From: an uncultured Pseudomonadota bacterium
Lineage (GTDB): Bacteria; Myxococcota_A; UBA796; SXON01
Direction: 5' to 3'
DNA: 47,735 nt
Assembly (NCBI GenBank): GCA_903885375.1
Contig: CAISIK010000025.1
Span: 1-47,735 of the forward strand
Shown: positions 17,914 through 26,566 of the stretch, piece by piece
Position numbering within the stretch: the first letter of the stretch is position 1
Layout of the letters: the number at the start of each line of letters is the position of its first letter
Program-made: the position numbers and the translations under genes
The notes under the pieces: generated by a model
The model's database searches: none
What the model saw: the letters and a program-made list of their open reading frames with translations, nothing else
Told to the model about the DNA's origin: nothing

Positions 17914-18378
17914 CTACCGCTGGGCGAGGGCCCGGGCCATCTCGCGCTTGTCGTCGGCCTCGCGGAGGGCGTGGCGCTTGTCGTGGGTCTTGCGGCCGCG
18001 GCCAATGGCGATCTGGAGCTTGATCCACGGACCGTCGATCAGGAGGGCGAGGGGCACGACGGTGAGGCCGCGCTCGCGCACCGCCTCGCGCAGCATCTCC
18101 ACCTCGTTCTGGTGCAGGAGCAGCGGCCTCGGCCGGTCGGGCTCGTGACAGATGTGCGTGGCCTGCAGGTAGGGCGCGATGTGGGCCTTCATGAGCACGG
18201 GCTTGCCGCCCTCGAAGCCCACCCAGGCCTCGCTGAGGTGGGCGTTCCGGTTGCGGATCGACTTCACCTCCGAGCCCATGAGGATCATGCCGGCCTCGAG
18301 GTGGTCGGTCAGCTCGAACTCCCAGCGTGCGCGGCGGTTCTCGCAGATGATCCGGCGTTCGCCCTTCCGCGCCCCCAT
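17914..18378 (-). CDS. smpB: SsrA-binding protein SmpB
   Basis: 154-residue SmpB, the partner of tmRNA in ribosome rescue. Seen: ICENRRARWEFEL, the signature GMILMGSEVKSIR, LSEAWVGFEGGKPVLMKAHI, an RGLTVVPLAL strand, KLQIAIGRGRKTHDKR and the C-terminal helix READDKREMARAL. The ATG at 18378 gives the usual family length; an ORF extending to 18507 would add 43 residues without homology across the divergent promoter region. The tmRNA gene itself is not in the window. Confidence 0.96.
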   Translation of the reverse strand: MGARKGERRIICENRRARWEFELTDHLEAGMILMGSEVKSIRNRNAHLSEAWVGFEGGKPVLMKAHIAPYLQATHICHEPDRPRPLLLHQNEVEMLREAVRERGLTVVPLALLIDGPWIKLQIAIGRGRKTHDKRHALREADDKREMARALAQR

Positions 18379-18662
18379 GGCAGCCTCCGAGCGCAAGCTG
18401 TGCACGGCCGGGCCCCGCGGCAAGCCCCTCCCCGAAGGCAAGCCCGGCCACGGTTCCCGGCGTCGAATTTCTGGCTCGACTGGCGTTCCATACGCTTGGA
18501 TCGTCAAGAGTCTGAGTTATCCATACGATGGATAAGCTTGTGGAAAGCATGCTTCCAAATTTGTTGGGGTTCACTGCTTCCATTCTGCCCACAAAATGGA
18601 TTACATTCCCACAAGGAGGATGCCCCACCCTGGCTGCTCGGTGCGCGGGGGGGGAAAGACAC
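18379..18662. promoter_or_regulatory. Divergent smpB/mraZ intergenic region with palindromes
   Basis: 284 nt, AT-richer than its flanks. TTATCCA-tacga-TGGATAA at 18517-18535 is a perfect 7-bp inverted repeat, and AAGCATGCTT at 18545-18554 a perfect 10-bp palindrome. TGGA at 18529, TGGA at 18541 and TGGG at 18565 lie 12 and 24 nt apart. MraZ represses its own operon by binding short TGG-containing direct repeats (TGGG boxes in E. coli), so this is the expected operator zone, although the spacing differs. Promoter boxes for either gene are not clear. Confidence 0.5.
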
Positions 18663-19100
18663 ATGCTGGAAGTCCGTTTCAACCAGCAGCTCTCGGTAGA
18701 TGCCCGCGGCAGGGTCACGCTACCCGCACGCCTCAAGGCCGCGCTCGATACGCATCGCGTCTACAGCCTCGTCTTCATCGCCCACGAAGGCCGCATTCGC
18801 GGCTACACGCCGAAGGACTTCACCGAGCGGGTGGAGGGCCCCCTCGCGGCCAACGATTCGTTCGACCCCTACGAGGACGAGAAGCAGCTCCTCCGGCTCG
18901 GCTCCGCCTCCGAGGTCGATGTCGACCGGCAGGGCCGGCTGGTGCTCCCCGCCGAGCTCCGCGAGCTCGTGGCCCTGGGCGAGAAGATCACCATGATCTC
19001 GCTGCTCGACCGCATCGAGATCTGGTCCACTGCCGAATTCCAGGCCGCGTGGAAGGCGGCGCAGGCCCGGCGCGACACGCTGGGAGGGGCGGGTGGATGA
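18663..19100 (+). CDS. mraZ: Transcriptional regulator MraZ
   Basis: 145-residue MraZ, a ring-forming DNA-binding protein with two swapped-hairpin AbrB-like repeats, each with the DxxGR core: SVDARGRVTLPARLK (residues about 11-25) and VDRQGRLVLPAELREL (about 80-95). IEIWSTAEFQAAW closes the domain. It heads the dcw cluster, as in most bacteria, and usually controls it. ATG at 18663 has GGGGGGGAAAG upstream; an in-frame ATG at 18528 would add 45 residues without homology. The 3' end overlaps rsmH by 8 nt. Confidence 0.95.
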   Translation: MLEVRFNQQLSVDARGRVTLPARLKAALDTHRVYSLVFIAHEGRIRGYTPKDFTERVEGPLAANDSFDPYEDEKQLLRLGSASEVDVDRQGRLVLPAELRELVALGEKITMISLLDRIEIWSTAEFQAAWKAAQARRDTLGGAGG

Positions 19101-19983
19101 AACGCGTCATCGCTCAGTCCTCCTGCACGACACGCTCGAGCTCCTCGGCGTGGTCGAAGGCGGCCTCTACGTGGATGGCACCCTCGGTTGGGGGGGCCAC
19201 TCCGCCGAAGTGCAACGCCGCGGCGGGCAGGTGCTCGGGGTTGACCGCGATCCCGATGCCCTCGCGGCGGCGCGCGAGCGCCTCGGCCCCGGCGCCGAGC
19301 TGCACCACGCCTGCTTCTCCGCCATCCCCGGCCTCCTCGCCGGCCGCCTCTGCAACGGCATCCTCCTCGACCTCGGGGTCTCCTCCCCGCAGCTCGACCG
19401 GCCCGATCGTGGCTTCTCCTTCCGCGCCGATGGCCCGCTCGACATGCGGATGGACCCGACCCAGGGCGAATCGGCGGCCGACTGGCTCAATCGTGTCGGC
19501 GAGGCCGAGCTGGTCGATGTCCTCTTCCGCTACGGCGAAGAGCGGCACGCTCGGCGGGTGGCCCGCAAGATCCTCGGCCACCGTGAGCTCGCCCCGCTCC
19601 GCAGCACCCGCGAGCTCGCCGAGCTGGTGGCCGATTGTGTGCCGGCCGATGGGCGCATCCACCCGGCCACCAGAGTGTTCCAGGGCATCCGGATTTTCGT
19701 CAATGACGAGCTTGGTGAGCTTGAACGCGCTCTCTCCGCGCTTCCTGATTGCCTCGCGCCGGGCGGGAGGATGGTCGTGATCAGCTTCCACTCCCTCGAG
19801 GATCGGCCCGTCAAGCAGGCCTTCCGCGCCCGCTGCGGCGAGGACTCCCCCCGTGATCTGTACGGCCGTCCCGTGGTTCCGCCGCGGTTCCGGCTCGTGG
19901 AGCGCCGGGCCCGCAAGGGCGCCGACGATCCCAACCCCCGCGCCCGTTCCGCCCGCCTCCGGGCGATCGAGAGGATCGCATGA
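19093..19983 (+). CDS. rsmH: 16S rRNA (cytosine-1402-N4)-methyltransferase RsmH
   Basis: 296-residue RsmH (MraW). RHRSVLLHDTLELL opens the domain, YVDGTLGWGGHSAEV is the SAM-binding loop, and GILLDLGVSSPQLDRPDRGFSF is the family signature, followed by GPLDMRMDP, ATRVFQGIRIFVNDELGEL and VISFHSLEDRPVKQAF. The start is a GTG at 19093 overlapping mraZ by 8 nt, with GGGAGGGG 5-11 nt upstream. The ATG at 19097 is out of frame. The stop overlaps the ftsL-like start (ATGA). Confidence 0.97.
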   Translation: MDETRHRSVLLHDTLELLGVVEGGLYVDGTLGWGGHSAEVQRRGGQVLGVDRDPDALAAARERLGPGAELHHACFSAIPGLLAGRLCNGILLDLGVSSPQLDRPDRGFSFRADGPLDMRMDPTQGESAADWLNRVGEAELVDVLFRYGEERHARRVARKILGHRELAPLRSTRELAELVADCVPADGRIHPATRVFQGIRIFVNDELGELERALSALPDCLAPGGRMVVISFHSLEDRPVKQAFRARCGEDSPRDLYGRPVVPPRFRLVERRARKGADDPNPRARSARLRAIERIA

Positions 19984-20318
19984 GCACCTTCTCCGATACC
20001 CGCTCGCGCGCCCTTCCCCACTCCGGCACGGTGGCGGCATCGCCGCCCGAAGTGCGGCTGCTGCTGCGTTTCGTCGGCGTGATGCTCTTCGTCGTGAGCG
20101 CCGTCTCGGTGCACCTCTACACCCGCATGCAGGTGCAGGAAACCGCGCTCCGGCTCGACCGCGCGCGGAGCGACCTCGTGCGCGCCCAGACCCACCACGA
20201 TCGTCTCCTCGTCGAGCGCACCACGCTCCGGGCCCCCTCGCGGCTCGGCGCCATCGCGGTCTCCGAGGACCTCACCGCTCCCGTGGCGGTCGTCGACCTC
20301 ACGGCGGAGGCGCCGTGA
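19980..20318 (+). CDS. ftsL: FtsL-like cell division protein
   Basis: 112-residue bitopic membrane protein in the ftsL slot between rsmH and ftsI. A short cytoplasmic N-terminus is followed by one membrane helix (LLLRFVGVMLFVVSAVSVHLY, about residues 27-47) and a periplasmic segment with heptad-like leucine/hydrophobic spacing (VQETALRLDRARSDLVRAQTHHDRLLVE), typical of the FtsL/DivIC coiled coil. FtsL diverges quickly in sequence, so the call rests on size, topology and position. Overlaps rsmH by ATGA and ftsI by GTGA. Confidence 0.82.
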   Translation: MSTFSDTRSRALPHSGTVAASPPEVRLLLRFVGVMLFVVSAVSVHLYTRMQVQETALRLDRARSDLVRAQTHHDRLLVERTTLRAPSRLGAIAVSEDLTAPVAVVDLTAEAP

Positions 20319-22429
20319 AGGCCCCCCTGCACCCCAAGCGTCCCTCGCCCGCGCGGCGCGGCTGGCGCGGCGTGAAGCCCGGTCGCAGCACGCCCGCGCT
20401 CGATGAGGCGATGCTCGCCGAGGCGGGCGCGCGCGGCCGGTTCGCGTTCGGCCTGCTTGCCTTCTGCATGGTGGTCATCACCGTGCGGGCGGCGTGGGTG
20501 ATGGCGGTGCCGGATGAGCGCCTCGAAGCGCGCGGGCGGGAGCAGTTCCGCTTCGCCGTGGAGCTCCGGGGTCGCCGGGGTGCGCTCGTGGATCGGAACG
20601 ACCGCGTGCTCGCCTCCACAGTGAACCTGCCTTCGCTCTACGCGAACCCCTCGCGGCTGCCGCCGGCCCAAGTGGAAGAGCGCGTGGCCTCCGTCGCCAC
20701 CGCCACCGGGCGCAGCGAGGAGTGGGTGCGGAGTCGTTTTGCCCCTCGCGGCGGCCAGCTGCTCCAGGAAGTCAAGCTCGGCGCCGGGCTCGATCCCGAC
20801 GATGCCGCACGCATCGTGGCGGGCCTGCCGCGCGACCAGATGTGGCTCGTGGAGGAGCCGGTCCGGGTGTACCCGGGGCGTGAGCTCGCGGCGCCGCTCG
20901 TCGGCTACACCGATGCGTTCGATGATGGCGCCGCCGGCCTCGAGCGCGTGCTCGACAAGGAGCTGGCGGGTGACACCGTGCGGGTCCTTCAGGAGAAGGA
21001 CCGCAAGGGGCGCGTCATCGAGGGCAGCGTGGATGCGGCCCGCTCCACCGGCGCGGGCAACACCGTGCGCCTCACCATCGATGCTTCGATCCAGTACGCC
21101 GCGGAGCGCGCGCTCGACGAGGTGATGGGCGTGTCCGAGCCGGAAGCGGCGATGGCCGTCGTGCTCGACGTGCACACCGGCGGCATCCTCGCGATGGCCA
21201 CGCGGCCGAGCGGCAACCCCAACGACAGCGAGTCGCGCATCGACCAGGGCGTGTTCAAGAACCGCCCCGCGATGGACCAGCTCGAGCCCGGCAGCGTCTT
21301 CAAGCCCTTCGTGGCCGCCGCCGCCATGGAAGAGGGCCTCGTCACCGAGGTCACCCGGATCGACTGCGAGATGGGGGCCTGGAACGTCGGCAGCAAGACC
21401 ATCCGCGACGACCACGCCAAGGGCGTCATCTCGGTCACCGAGGTGATCAAGTACAGCTCCAACGTGGGCGCCGCGAAGCTCGGCTTCATGCTCGGCGCGG
21501 AGAAGACGCTCCGCTACCTCAGCGACTTCGGCTTCGGCCGCACCACGGGGCTCGGCCTGCCGGGCGAGGTGTCGGGCGTGATGCGGAGCGCCAGCAGCAT
21601 CAAGCCCATCGAGCTCGCCACCACCTCCTTCGGTCAGGGCGTCACCGCCTCTCCGGTGCAGCTCGCGGCGGGCGTCGCGGTCATCGCGAACGGCGGGCTG
21701 CGCATGACGCCGCGGCTGGTGGATGCCGTGCTCGACCGGCACGGCGAGGTCGAGATGGCCCGCGAGCCGCGTGAGGATCGTCGCGTGGTGAGCGAGCGCA
21801 CCGCGAGGGCTGTGGCCCGCATGATGGAGACGGTCACCGAGCCGGGGGGCACGGGTACCCGCGCCCGCGTGCCCGGCTACCGCGTGGCCGGCAAGACCGG
21901 CACGGCCCAGAAGGTCGAGAACGGCGGCTACAGCCCCACCAAGCGCGTGTCGTCGTTCACCGGCTTCCTCCCCGCCGACCGGCCGGAGGTCGCCATCGTC
22001 GTCGTCGTCGACACGCCCACCGTCGGCTCCAAGTACGGTGGCATCGCCGCGGCGCCCGCATTCTCCTCGATCGGCGCCTTCACGATGCGGTACCTCGGCA
22101 TCGCGCCCGACCCGGACGATCTCGTGATTCCGCCCGCGCCGGGCCTCCCCGAGGTCGATCCGGAGGCACCGCCCCCGGCGCCGAAGGTCGCCCACCACGC
22201 TGCACCCTTCGTCTCCACGCTTCCGTCCTCCCCCATCGAGCTCACGGCTTCGGCCGACGGCTGGGTGGTGCCCGATCTCACGGGCCGGTCCCTGCGCGCC
22301 GCGCTCGTGGCCATGCAGGCGAGCGGCGTCGACCTCCAGGTCGATGGCTCCGGTCGCGTGGCCTCGCAGGAGCCCCTGGCGGGCACGGCGGTCGCCCCGG
22401 GCGACCGCGTGGTTCTCCACCTCAACTGA
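20315..22429 (+). CDS. ftsI: FtsI/PBP3-type transpeptidase with one PASTA domain
   Basis: 704-residue class B penicillin-binding protein for septal cross-linking. One N-terminal membrane helix (FAFGLLAFCMVVITVRAAWV, about 43-62) is followed by the pedestal domain (RRGALVDRNDRVLA). The transpeptidase motifs are SVFK with Ser327 in LEPGSVFKPF, SSN at 381-383 and KTG near 527 in VAGKTGTAQK. About 90 linker residues rich in Pro and His precede a C-terminal PASTA domain (WVVPDLTGRSLRAALVAMQ, about 640-704), absent from enterobacterial FtsI but common in Gram-positives and known in myxobacteria. The start is GTG at 20315 (GTGA overlap with ftsL); longer readings to 19853 run through ftsL and rsmH. 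Confidence 0.95.
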   Translation: MKAPLHPKRPSPARRGWRGVKPGRSTPALDEAMLAEAGARGRFAFGLLAFCMVVITVRAAWVMAVPDERLEARGREQFRFAVELRGRRGALVDRNDRVLASTVNLPSLYANPSRLPPAQVEERVASVATATGRSEEWVRSRFAPRGGQLLQEVKLGAGLDPDDAARIVAGLPRDQMWLVEEPVRVYPGRELAAPLVGYTDAFDDGAAGLERVLDKELAGDTVRVLQEKDRKGRVIEGSVDAARSTGAGNTVRLTIDASIQYAAERALDEVMGVSEPEAAMAVVLDVHTGGILAMATRPSGNPNDSESRIDQGVFKNRPAMDQLEPGSVFKPFVAAAAMEEGLVTEVTRIDCEMGAWNVGSKTIRDDHAKGVISVTEVIKYSSNVGAAKLGFMLGAEKTLRYLSDFGFGRTTGLGLPGEVSGVMRSASSIKPIELATTSFGQGVTASPVQLAAGVAVIANGGLRMTPRLVDAVLDRHGEVEMAREPREDRRVVSERTARAVARMMETVTEPGGTGTRARVPGYRVAGKTGTAQKVENGGYSPTKRVSSFTGFLPADRPEVAIVVVVDTPTVGSKYGGIAAAPAFSSIGAFTMRYLGIAPDPDDLVIPPAPGLPEVDPEAPPPAPKVAHHAAPFVSTLPSSPIELTASADGWVVPDLTGRSLRAALVAMQASGVDLQVDGSGRVASQEPLAGTAVAPGDRVVLHLN

Positions 22430-22680
22430 CGTTCTTTCCATCTCCCGTGTCTTCCGGACGGGCTCGCCAGAATGGCGGTCCACGTCGTGGCTCCCCGCCG
22501 CGACACCGGCTCCCGCGCAGGTTCACCCGCCGGGGCGTTTCTCCCCGTCGTCACGTTCGTGACGACCGCCCCCGAACCTGTGTTCGCGCCAGGCCCGCTG
22601 CCGAACTCCCCCCGCCCCTGCAGGGCGCGCTCGTCCGGAAGACCCCCTCTCCTCCTCCCTCCTCCCCGCCCCCCCGCCCC
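22430..22680. other. Gap ftsI-murE ending in a pyrimidine tract
   Basis: The only sizeable gap in the plus-strand dcw run. The reading frame of murE stays open through it to 22447, but without family homology. The last 40 nt before the murE ATG (about 22638-22680) are almost pure C and T, with no Shine-Dalgarno at all. It could hold an internal promoter or a structured leader; none is recognised. Confidence 0.4.
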
Positions 22681-24111
22681 ATGACCCTCGCCGACCTGCT
22701 GCCCGCCGTTCCCGGCGCGGTGCTTGCCCGTGGGGCCGGCGCGCGAGCGGTGTCGGCCGTGGTGGATCGGCACGACACCGCCGGTCCCGACGATGTGTTC
22801 GTGGCGATCCGGGGCCTCCGCGCCGATGGCCACGATCGGGTACCCGGACTGCGTTGCGCCGCCGTGGTCGTCGAGCACGACGTGGCCGCCGAGCCCGACG
22901 TGGCCGTGGTCCGCGTGCCCGACACCCGGGCCGCGCTCGCCCCCCTTTCGGCGGCGTCCCTCGGCTGGCCGGGCCGCGCGGTGCCCACCGTGGCGATCAC
23001 CGGCACCAACGGCAAGACCACCACCAGCTTCCTCCTCGCCTCGATCGCCCGGGAAGCGGGCCTCGTGCCCGGCGTGGTCGGCACCACCGGGAATTACATC
23101 GGTTCGCGCCGCCTCCCCACGGAGCACACGAGCCCCACGGCACCGGTACTCCAGGCGCTCCTCGCGGAGATGCGCGCCGAGGGCGTGGGCCTGTGCGCGT
23201 TGGAGGCCAGCAGCATCGGGCTCGCCGCCAACCGCTGCGATGCGGTGCCGTTTCGCGCCGCGGTCTTCACCAACCTGAGCCGCGACCACCTCGACTGGCA
23301 CGGCACCATGGAGGCCTACGCCGCCGCGAAGGCTCGGCTGTTCCACGAGCTGCTCCACGGCACGGCGATCCTGAACGCCGACGACGCGGCCACCGCCACC
23401 ATGCGCCCCGACCACGGCCGCGTGTGGACCTTCTCCGACACCGGCCCGGCCGACCTCCGCGGCACACTCACCGCAGAGCGCTGGGAGGGCCTCGAGGCCG
23501 ATGTGTCCACGCCCGTGGGGAAGGGGCGGCTCACGCTCCCGATGGTGGGCCGCCACAACCTCCAGAACGCGCTCGCGGCGCTCGGCGCGGCCCTCGCGCT
23601 CGACATCCCGCTCGACGTGGCGCTCCGCGGGCTCGCCGGCTCCACCGGGGCCCCGGGTCGCCTGCAGCGCATCCCCAACGACCGCGGCCTCGCGGTCTTC
23701 GTGGACTACGCCCACACCGACGATGCGCTCCGGCGCGTGCTCGCCGAGCTGCGCCGCCTCGGCCCCCGGCGCATCCTCTGCGTCTTCGGCTGCGGCGGCG
23801 ATCGCGACCGCGGCAAGCGCCCGCTGATGGGGCGCGCCGTGGCGGAGGGCGCCGACTTCGCCATCCTCACCAACGACAACCCCCGGTCCGAGCGGCCGGA
23901 GGCCATCCTCGCCGACGTCCTCCCCGGCCTCGGCGCCCTCCCGCACCTCGTGGAGCCCGACCGCGCGGCGGCCATCCGTCTCGCCATCACCTCCGCGGGG
24001 CCCGGCGATGTCGTGCTGATCGCCGGCAAGGGCCACGAGGCCTGGCAGGAGGTCAACGGCGTGCGCCACCCTTTCGACGACTGCGCCTCGGCGCTTGAGG
24101 CCCTCGCATGA
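22681..24111 (+). CDS. murE: UDP-MurNAc-L-Ala-D-Glu:meso-diaminopimelate ligase MurE
   Basis: 476-residue Mur ligase adding the third peptide residue to UDP-MurNAc-L-Ala-D-Glu. Seen: DTAGPDDVFVAIRGLRADGH (N-terminal UDP-binding domain), the P-loop ITGTNGKTTTSFLL, GTTGNYIG, NLSRDHLDWHGTMEAY, the carbamylation-lysine region, FVDYAHTDDALRR, FGCGGDRDRGKRPLM, and DNPR at 399-402. DNPR marks enzymes that use meso-diaminopimelate rather than lysine, so DAP-type peptidoglycan is predicted. The ATG at 22681 begins the homologous domain and is preferred to the extended frame from 22447, although it has no Shine-Dalgarno, only a C/T tract. Overlaps murF by ATGA. Confidence 0.95.
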   Translation: MTLADLLPAVPGAVLARGAGARAVSAVVDRHDTAGPDDVFVAIRGLRADGHDRVPGLRCAAVVVEHDVAAEPDVAVVRVPDTRAALAPLSAASLGWPGRAVPTVAITGTNGKTTTSFLLASIAREAGLVPGVVGTTGNYIGSRRLPTEHTSPTAPVLQALLAEMRAEGVGLCALEASSIGLAANRCDAVPFRAAVFTNLSRDHLDWHGTMEAYAAAKARLFHELLHGTAILNADDAATATMRPDHGRVWTFSDTGPADLRGTLTAERWEGLEADVSTPVGKGRLTLPMVGRHNLQNALAALGAALALDIPLDVALRGLAGSTGAPGRLQRIPNDRGLAVFVDYAHTDDALRRVLAELRRLGPRRILCVFGCGGDRDRGKRPLMGRAVAEGADFAILTNDNPRSERPEAILADVLPGLGALPHLVEPDRAAAIRLAITSAGPGDVVLIAGKGHEAWQEVNGVRHPFDDCASALEALA

Positions 24112-25454
24112 TCTTCGACGCCCGTACCCTCGCGGCCGCCACCGGCGGCGAGCTCCTCGGCGAAGGCCTGGCCGGGCCCGTGGGCACCGACAGCCGTCGT
24201 GTTCCTCCGGGGAGCTGGTTCGTGGCCCTCTCGGGCGAGAAGTTCGATGGTCACGACTTCCTCGGGGTGGTGGCCGCCTCGGGGGCGGCGGGCGCCCTCG
24301 TGTCGCGGGCGCCCGAGCGGTGGTCGGCGGGGCTGGTGCGCGTGCCCGACACCCTGGTGGCCCTCCAGGACCTCGCGCGCTTCGTTCGCGGCCAGTTTCA
24401 CGGTCCCGTGGTGGGCATCACCGGCAGCGCCGGCAAGACGAGCACGCGGGTGATGGTGGTGGAGGTGCTGCGCTCCCTCGGCGTGGTGCACCACACCCAG
24501 GGCAACCTCAACAACCACATCGGCCTGCCGCTCACGCTCTGCCACCTCCCGCCCGACGCTGACGTCATGGTCATCGAGATGGGGATGAACCACCGCGGGG
24601 AGATCGCGCTCCTGCAGGGCATCGCCTCCCCCACCGTTCGCCTCATCACCAACGTCGGCGCCGCGCACGTGGAGGGCTGCGGCAGCATCGAGGGCGTGGC
24701 CGCGGCCAAGCAGGAGCTGTTCGACGGAGCCTCCGCCGGCGATGTGGTGTGCGTGAACCTCGACGACCCCTTCATCGCCGCGATGCCGCTCCCGGAGGGC
24801 GTCCGCGTCATCACCTGGGGCCGCCACCCCGACGCCCAGATCCGCCTCACCGACGTGTCGGTGGATGGCAGCCGCCTCCAGACCCGCCTGCGGATCGAGA
24901 CGCCCGAGGGCACCGTGCGCGCCACGCTGGAGGTGCCCGGCGAGCACCTCGCCACCAACGCGGCAGCGGCCGTGGCCGTGGCCTTCGCCCTGCGCGTGCC
25001 CATCGAGCTCCTCGGGCCGGCGCTTTCCCGCTTCCAGCCCGAGGGCATGCGCAACCGCATCGAACGCATCGGGGGCGTGGCCGTGCTCGACGATGCTTAC
25101 AACGCCAACCCCGTGAGCATGCTCGCCGCGCTGCGCACGCTCACGGCGCTTCCGGGGCGCCGGTTCGCGGCGCTGGGCGACATGCTGGAGCTCGGCGCCG
25201 AGGAGGCGCCCGCCCACGTGGAGGTGCTGCGGGCGGCGGTGGGGGCGGGCCTCGCCGAGGTGTGGGTGACCGGCCCCCGGATGGCGCTCGCCGCGGCTTC
25301 GGTGCCCGGCGTGCGCTGCTTCGACGATGCCGACGCGCTCGGCGCCGCGCTCGCGGAGGCCGCGGTCGAGGGGGATTCGGTGCTGGTGAAGGGGAGCCGC
25401 GGGGCTCGGATGGAACGTGTCGTGGAGCGGCTGCGCGCCGCCCGGAGGACCTGA
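24108..25454 (+). CDS. murF: UDP-MurNAc-tripeptide:D-Ala-D-Ala ligase MurF
   Basis: 448-residue Mur ligase attaching D-Ala-D-Ala. Seen: TDSRRVPPGSWFVALSGEKFDGHDF, the P-loop ITGSAGKTSTRVM, GNLNNHIGLPLTL, the MurF signature EMGMNHRGEI, ITNVGAAHVEGCGSIEGVAAAKQEL, DDAYNANPVSM and ALGDMLELG. Overlaps murE (ATGA) and mraY (TGATG), so it is inside a coupled run. Its substrate D-Ala-D-Ala would come from the ddl gene in the minus-strand half of the cluster. Confidence 0.96.
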   Translation: MIFDARTLAAATGGELLGEGLAGPVGTDSRRVPPGSWFVALSGEKFDGHDFLGVVAASGAAGALVSRAPERWSAGLVRVPDTLVALQDLARFVRGQFHGPVVGITGSAGKTSTRVMVVEVLRSLGVVHHTQGNLNNHIGLPLTLCHLPPDADVMVIEMGMNHRGEIALLQGIASPTVRLITNVGAAHVEGCGSIEGVAAAKQELFDGASAGDVVCVNLDDPFIAAMPLPEGVRVITWGRHPDAQIRLTDVSVDGSRLQTRLRIETPEGTVRATLEVPGEHLATNAAAAVAVAFALRVPIELLGPALSRFQPEGMRNRIERIGGVAVLDDAYNANPVSMLAALRTLTALPGRRFAALGDMLELGAEEAPAHVEVLRAAVGAGLAEVWVTGPRMALAAASVPGVRCFDDADALGAALAEAAVEGDSVLVKGSRGARMERVVERLRAARRT

Positions 25455-26557
25455 TGCTGTACCACCTGCTCATTCCGCTCGGCGGCCCGTTCAACGTCTT
25501 CCGGTACATCACGTTCCGGTCGGCCTGCGCGATGATGACCGCGCTCGTGTTCTGCTACGTGGCCTACCCGGCGTTCATCGAGTGGATGCGCCGCAAGAAG
25601 ATGGAGCAGATCATCCGCGCCGAGGGGCCGAAGGAGCACCTCGAGAGCAAGGTGGGCACCCCCACGATGGGGGGGCTCGTGCTCCTCGCGGGCCTCGCGC
25701 TCTCCACGCTCCTGTGGGCGCGCCTCGATGAGCCGCTGCCCTGGCTGGTGCTCACGGTCACGCTGGCGTGCGGCGTGATCGGGTTCGTGGACGACTGGAA
25801 GAAGGTCATGGAGAAGTCCAGCGATGGGCTCTCGGGCCGCTACAAGATCGCCGGACAGGTGCTCACGGGCCTGCTCGTCTTCGGCGGGGCCTACGCCACC
25901 GGCATCATGGACGCCACGGTGCACGTGCCCTTCTACAAGCGCGCGGTCTTCGACCTCGCCGCGCTGTGGGCCGGCGCGCCCACCCTCCTCGGCTGGCTCG
26001 TCGTGGGCTGGGGAATCTTCCTCGTCACCAGCTGGAGCAACGCCGTGAACCTCACGGACGGGCTCGACGGCCTCGCCATCGGCACCACCATCACCAGCGC
26101 GGGAACGCTCGCGGTGCTCGCCTACGTGGCCGGTCACACCGAGTTCTCGGCGTACCTCCACATCCCCTACGTGGCGGGTGGCGGCGAGGTCGCCGTCTTC
26201 TGCCTCGCGCTCCTCGGCGCCGGTCTCGGCTTTCTCTGGTACAACGCCTACCCCGCGCAGATCTTCATGGGCGACGTGGGCTCGCTCGCCATCGGCGGCG
26301 CGCTCGGTTCGGTGTCGGTGTTCATCAAGCAGGAGCTCCTCCTCGCGCTGGTGGGCGGCGTCTTCGTGCTGGAGGCCGTGTCGGTCACGATGCAGGTGCT
26401 GTGGTTCAAGCGCACCGGGCGTCGCATCTTCCTGATGGCGCCCATTCACCACCACTTCGAAAAGTTGGGATGGGGAGAGCCGAAGATCATCGTACGGTTC
26501 TGGATCATCAGCGCGCTCCTCGCGCTCGTGGCCCTCTCCACCCTGAAGTTGAGGTAG
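25454..26557 (+). CDS. mraY: Phospho-MurNAc-pentapeptide translocase MraY
   Basis: 367-residue integral membrane enzyme making lipid I from UDP-MurNAc-pentapeptide and undecaprenyl phosphate. About ten membrane helices. Signatures: KVGTPTMGGL, FVDDWKKV (the DDD-type motif reads VDDW), SGRYKIAGQ, NAVNLTDGLDGLAIG, YNAYPAQIFMGDVGSLAIGG and the C-terminal MAPIHHHFEKLGWGE. The ATG overlaps the murF stop (TGATG). Confidence 0.97.
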   Translation: MLYHLLIPLGGPFNVFRYITFRSACAMMTALVFCYVAYPAFIEWMRRKKMEQIIRAEGPKEHLESKVGTPTMGGLVLLAGLALSTLLWARLDEPLPWLVLTVTLACGVIGFVDDWKKVMEKSSDGLSGRYKIAGQVLTGLLVFGGAYATGIMDATVHVPFYKRAVFDLAALWAGAPTLLGWLVVGWGIFLVTSWSNAVNLTDGLDGLAIGTTITSAGTLAVLAYVAGHTEFSAYLHIPYVAGGGEVAVFCLALLGAGLGFLWYNAYPAQIFMGDVGSLAIGGALGSVSVFIKQELLLALVGGVFVLEAVSVTMQVLWFKRTGRRIFLMAPIHHHFEKLGWGEPKIIVRFWIISALLALVALSTLKLR

Positions 26558-26566
26558 GTCGGGGCG

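Noticed and set aside
18379..18507. N-terminal extension of SmpB by 43 residues
   Set aside because: The extension has no family homology and would occupy the divergent promoter region; the ATG at 18378 gives the standard length.
20117..22483. Long minus-strand frame of 788 residues opposite ftsI (and similar ones at 25097-27862 and 10586-12859)
   Set aside because: Each mirrors a clear family gene; long antisense frames are expected at this GC content.
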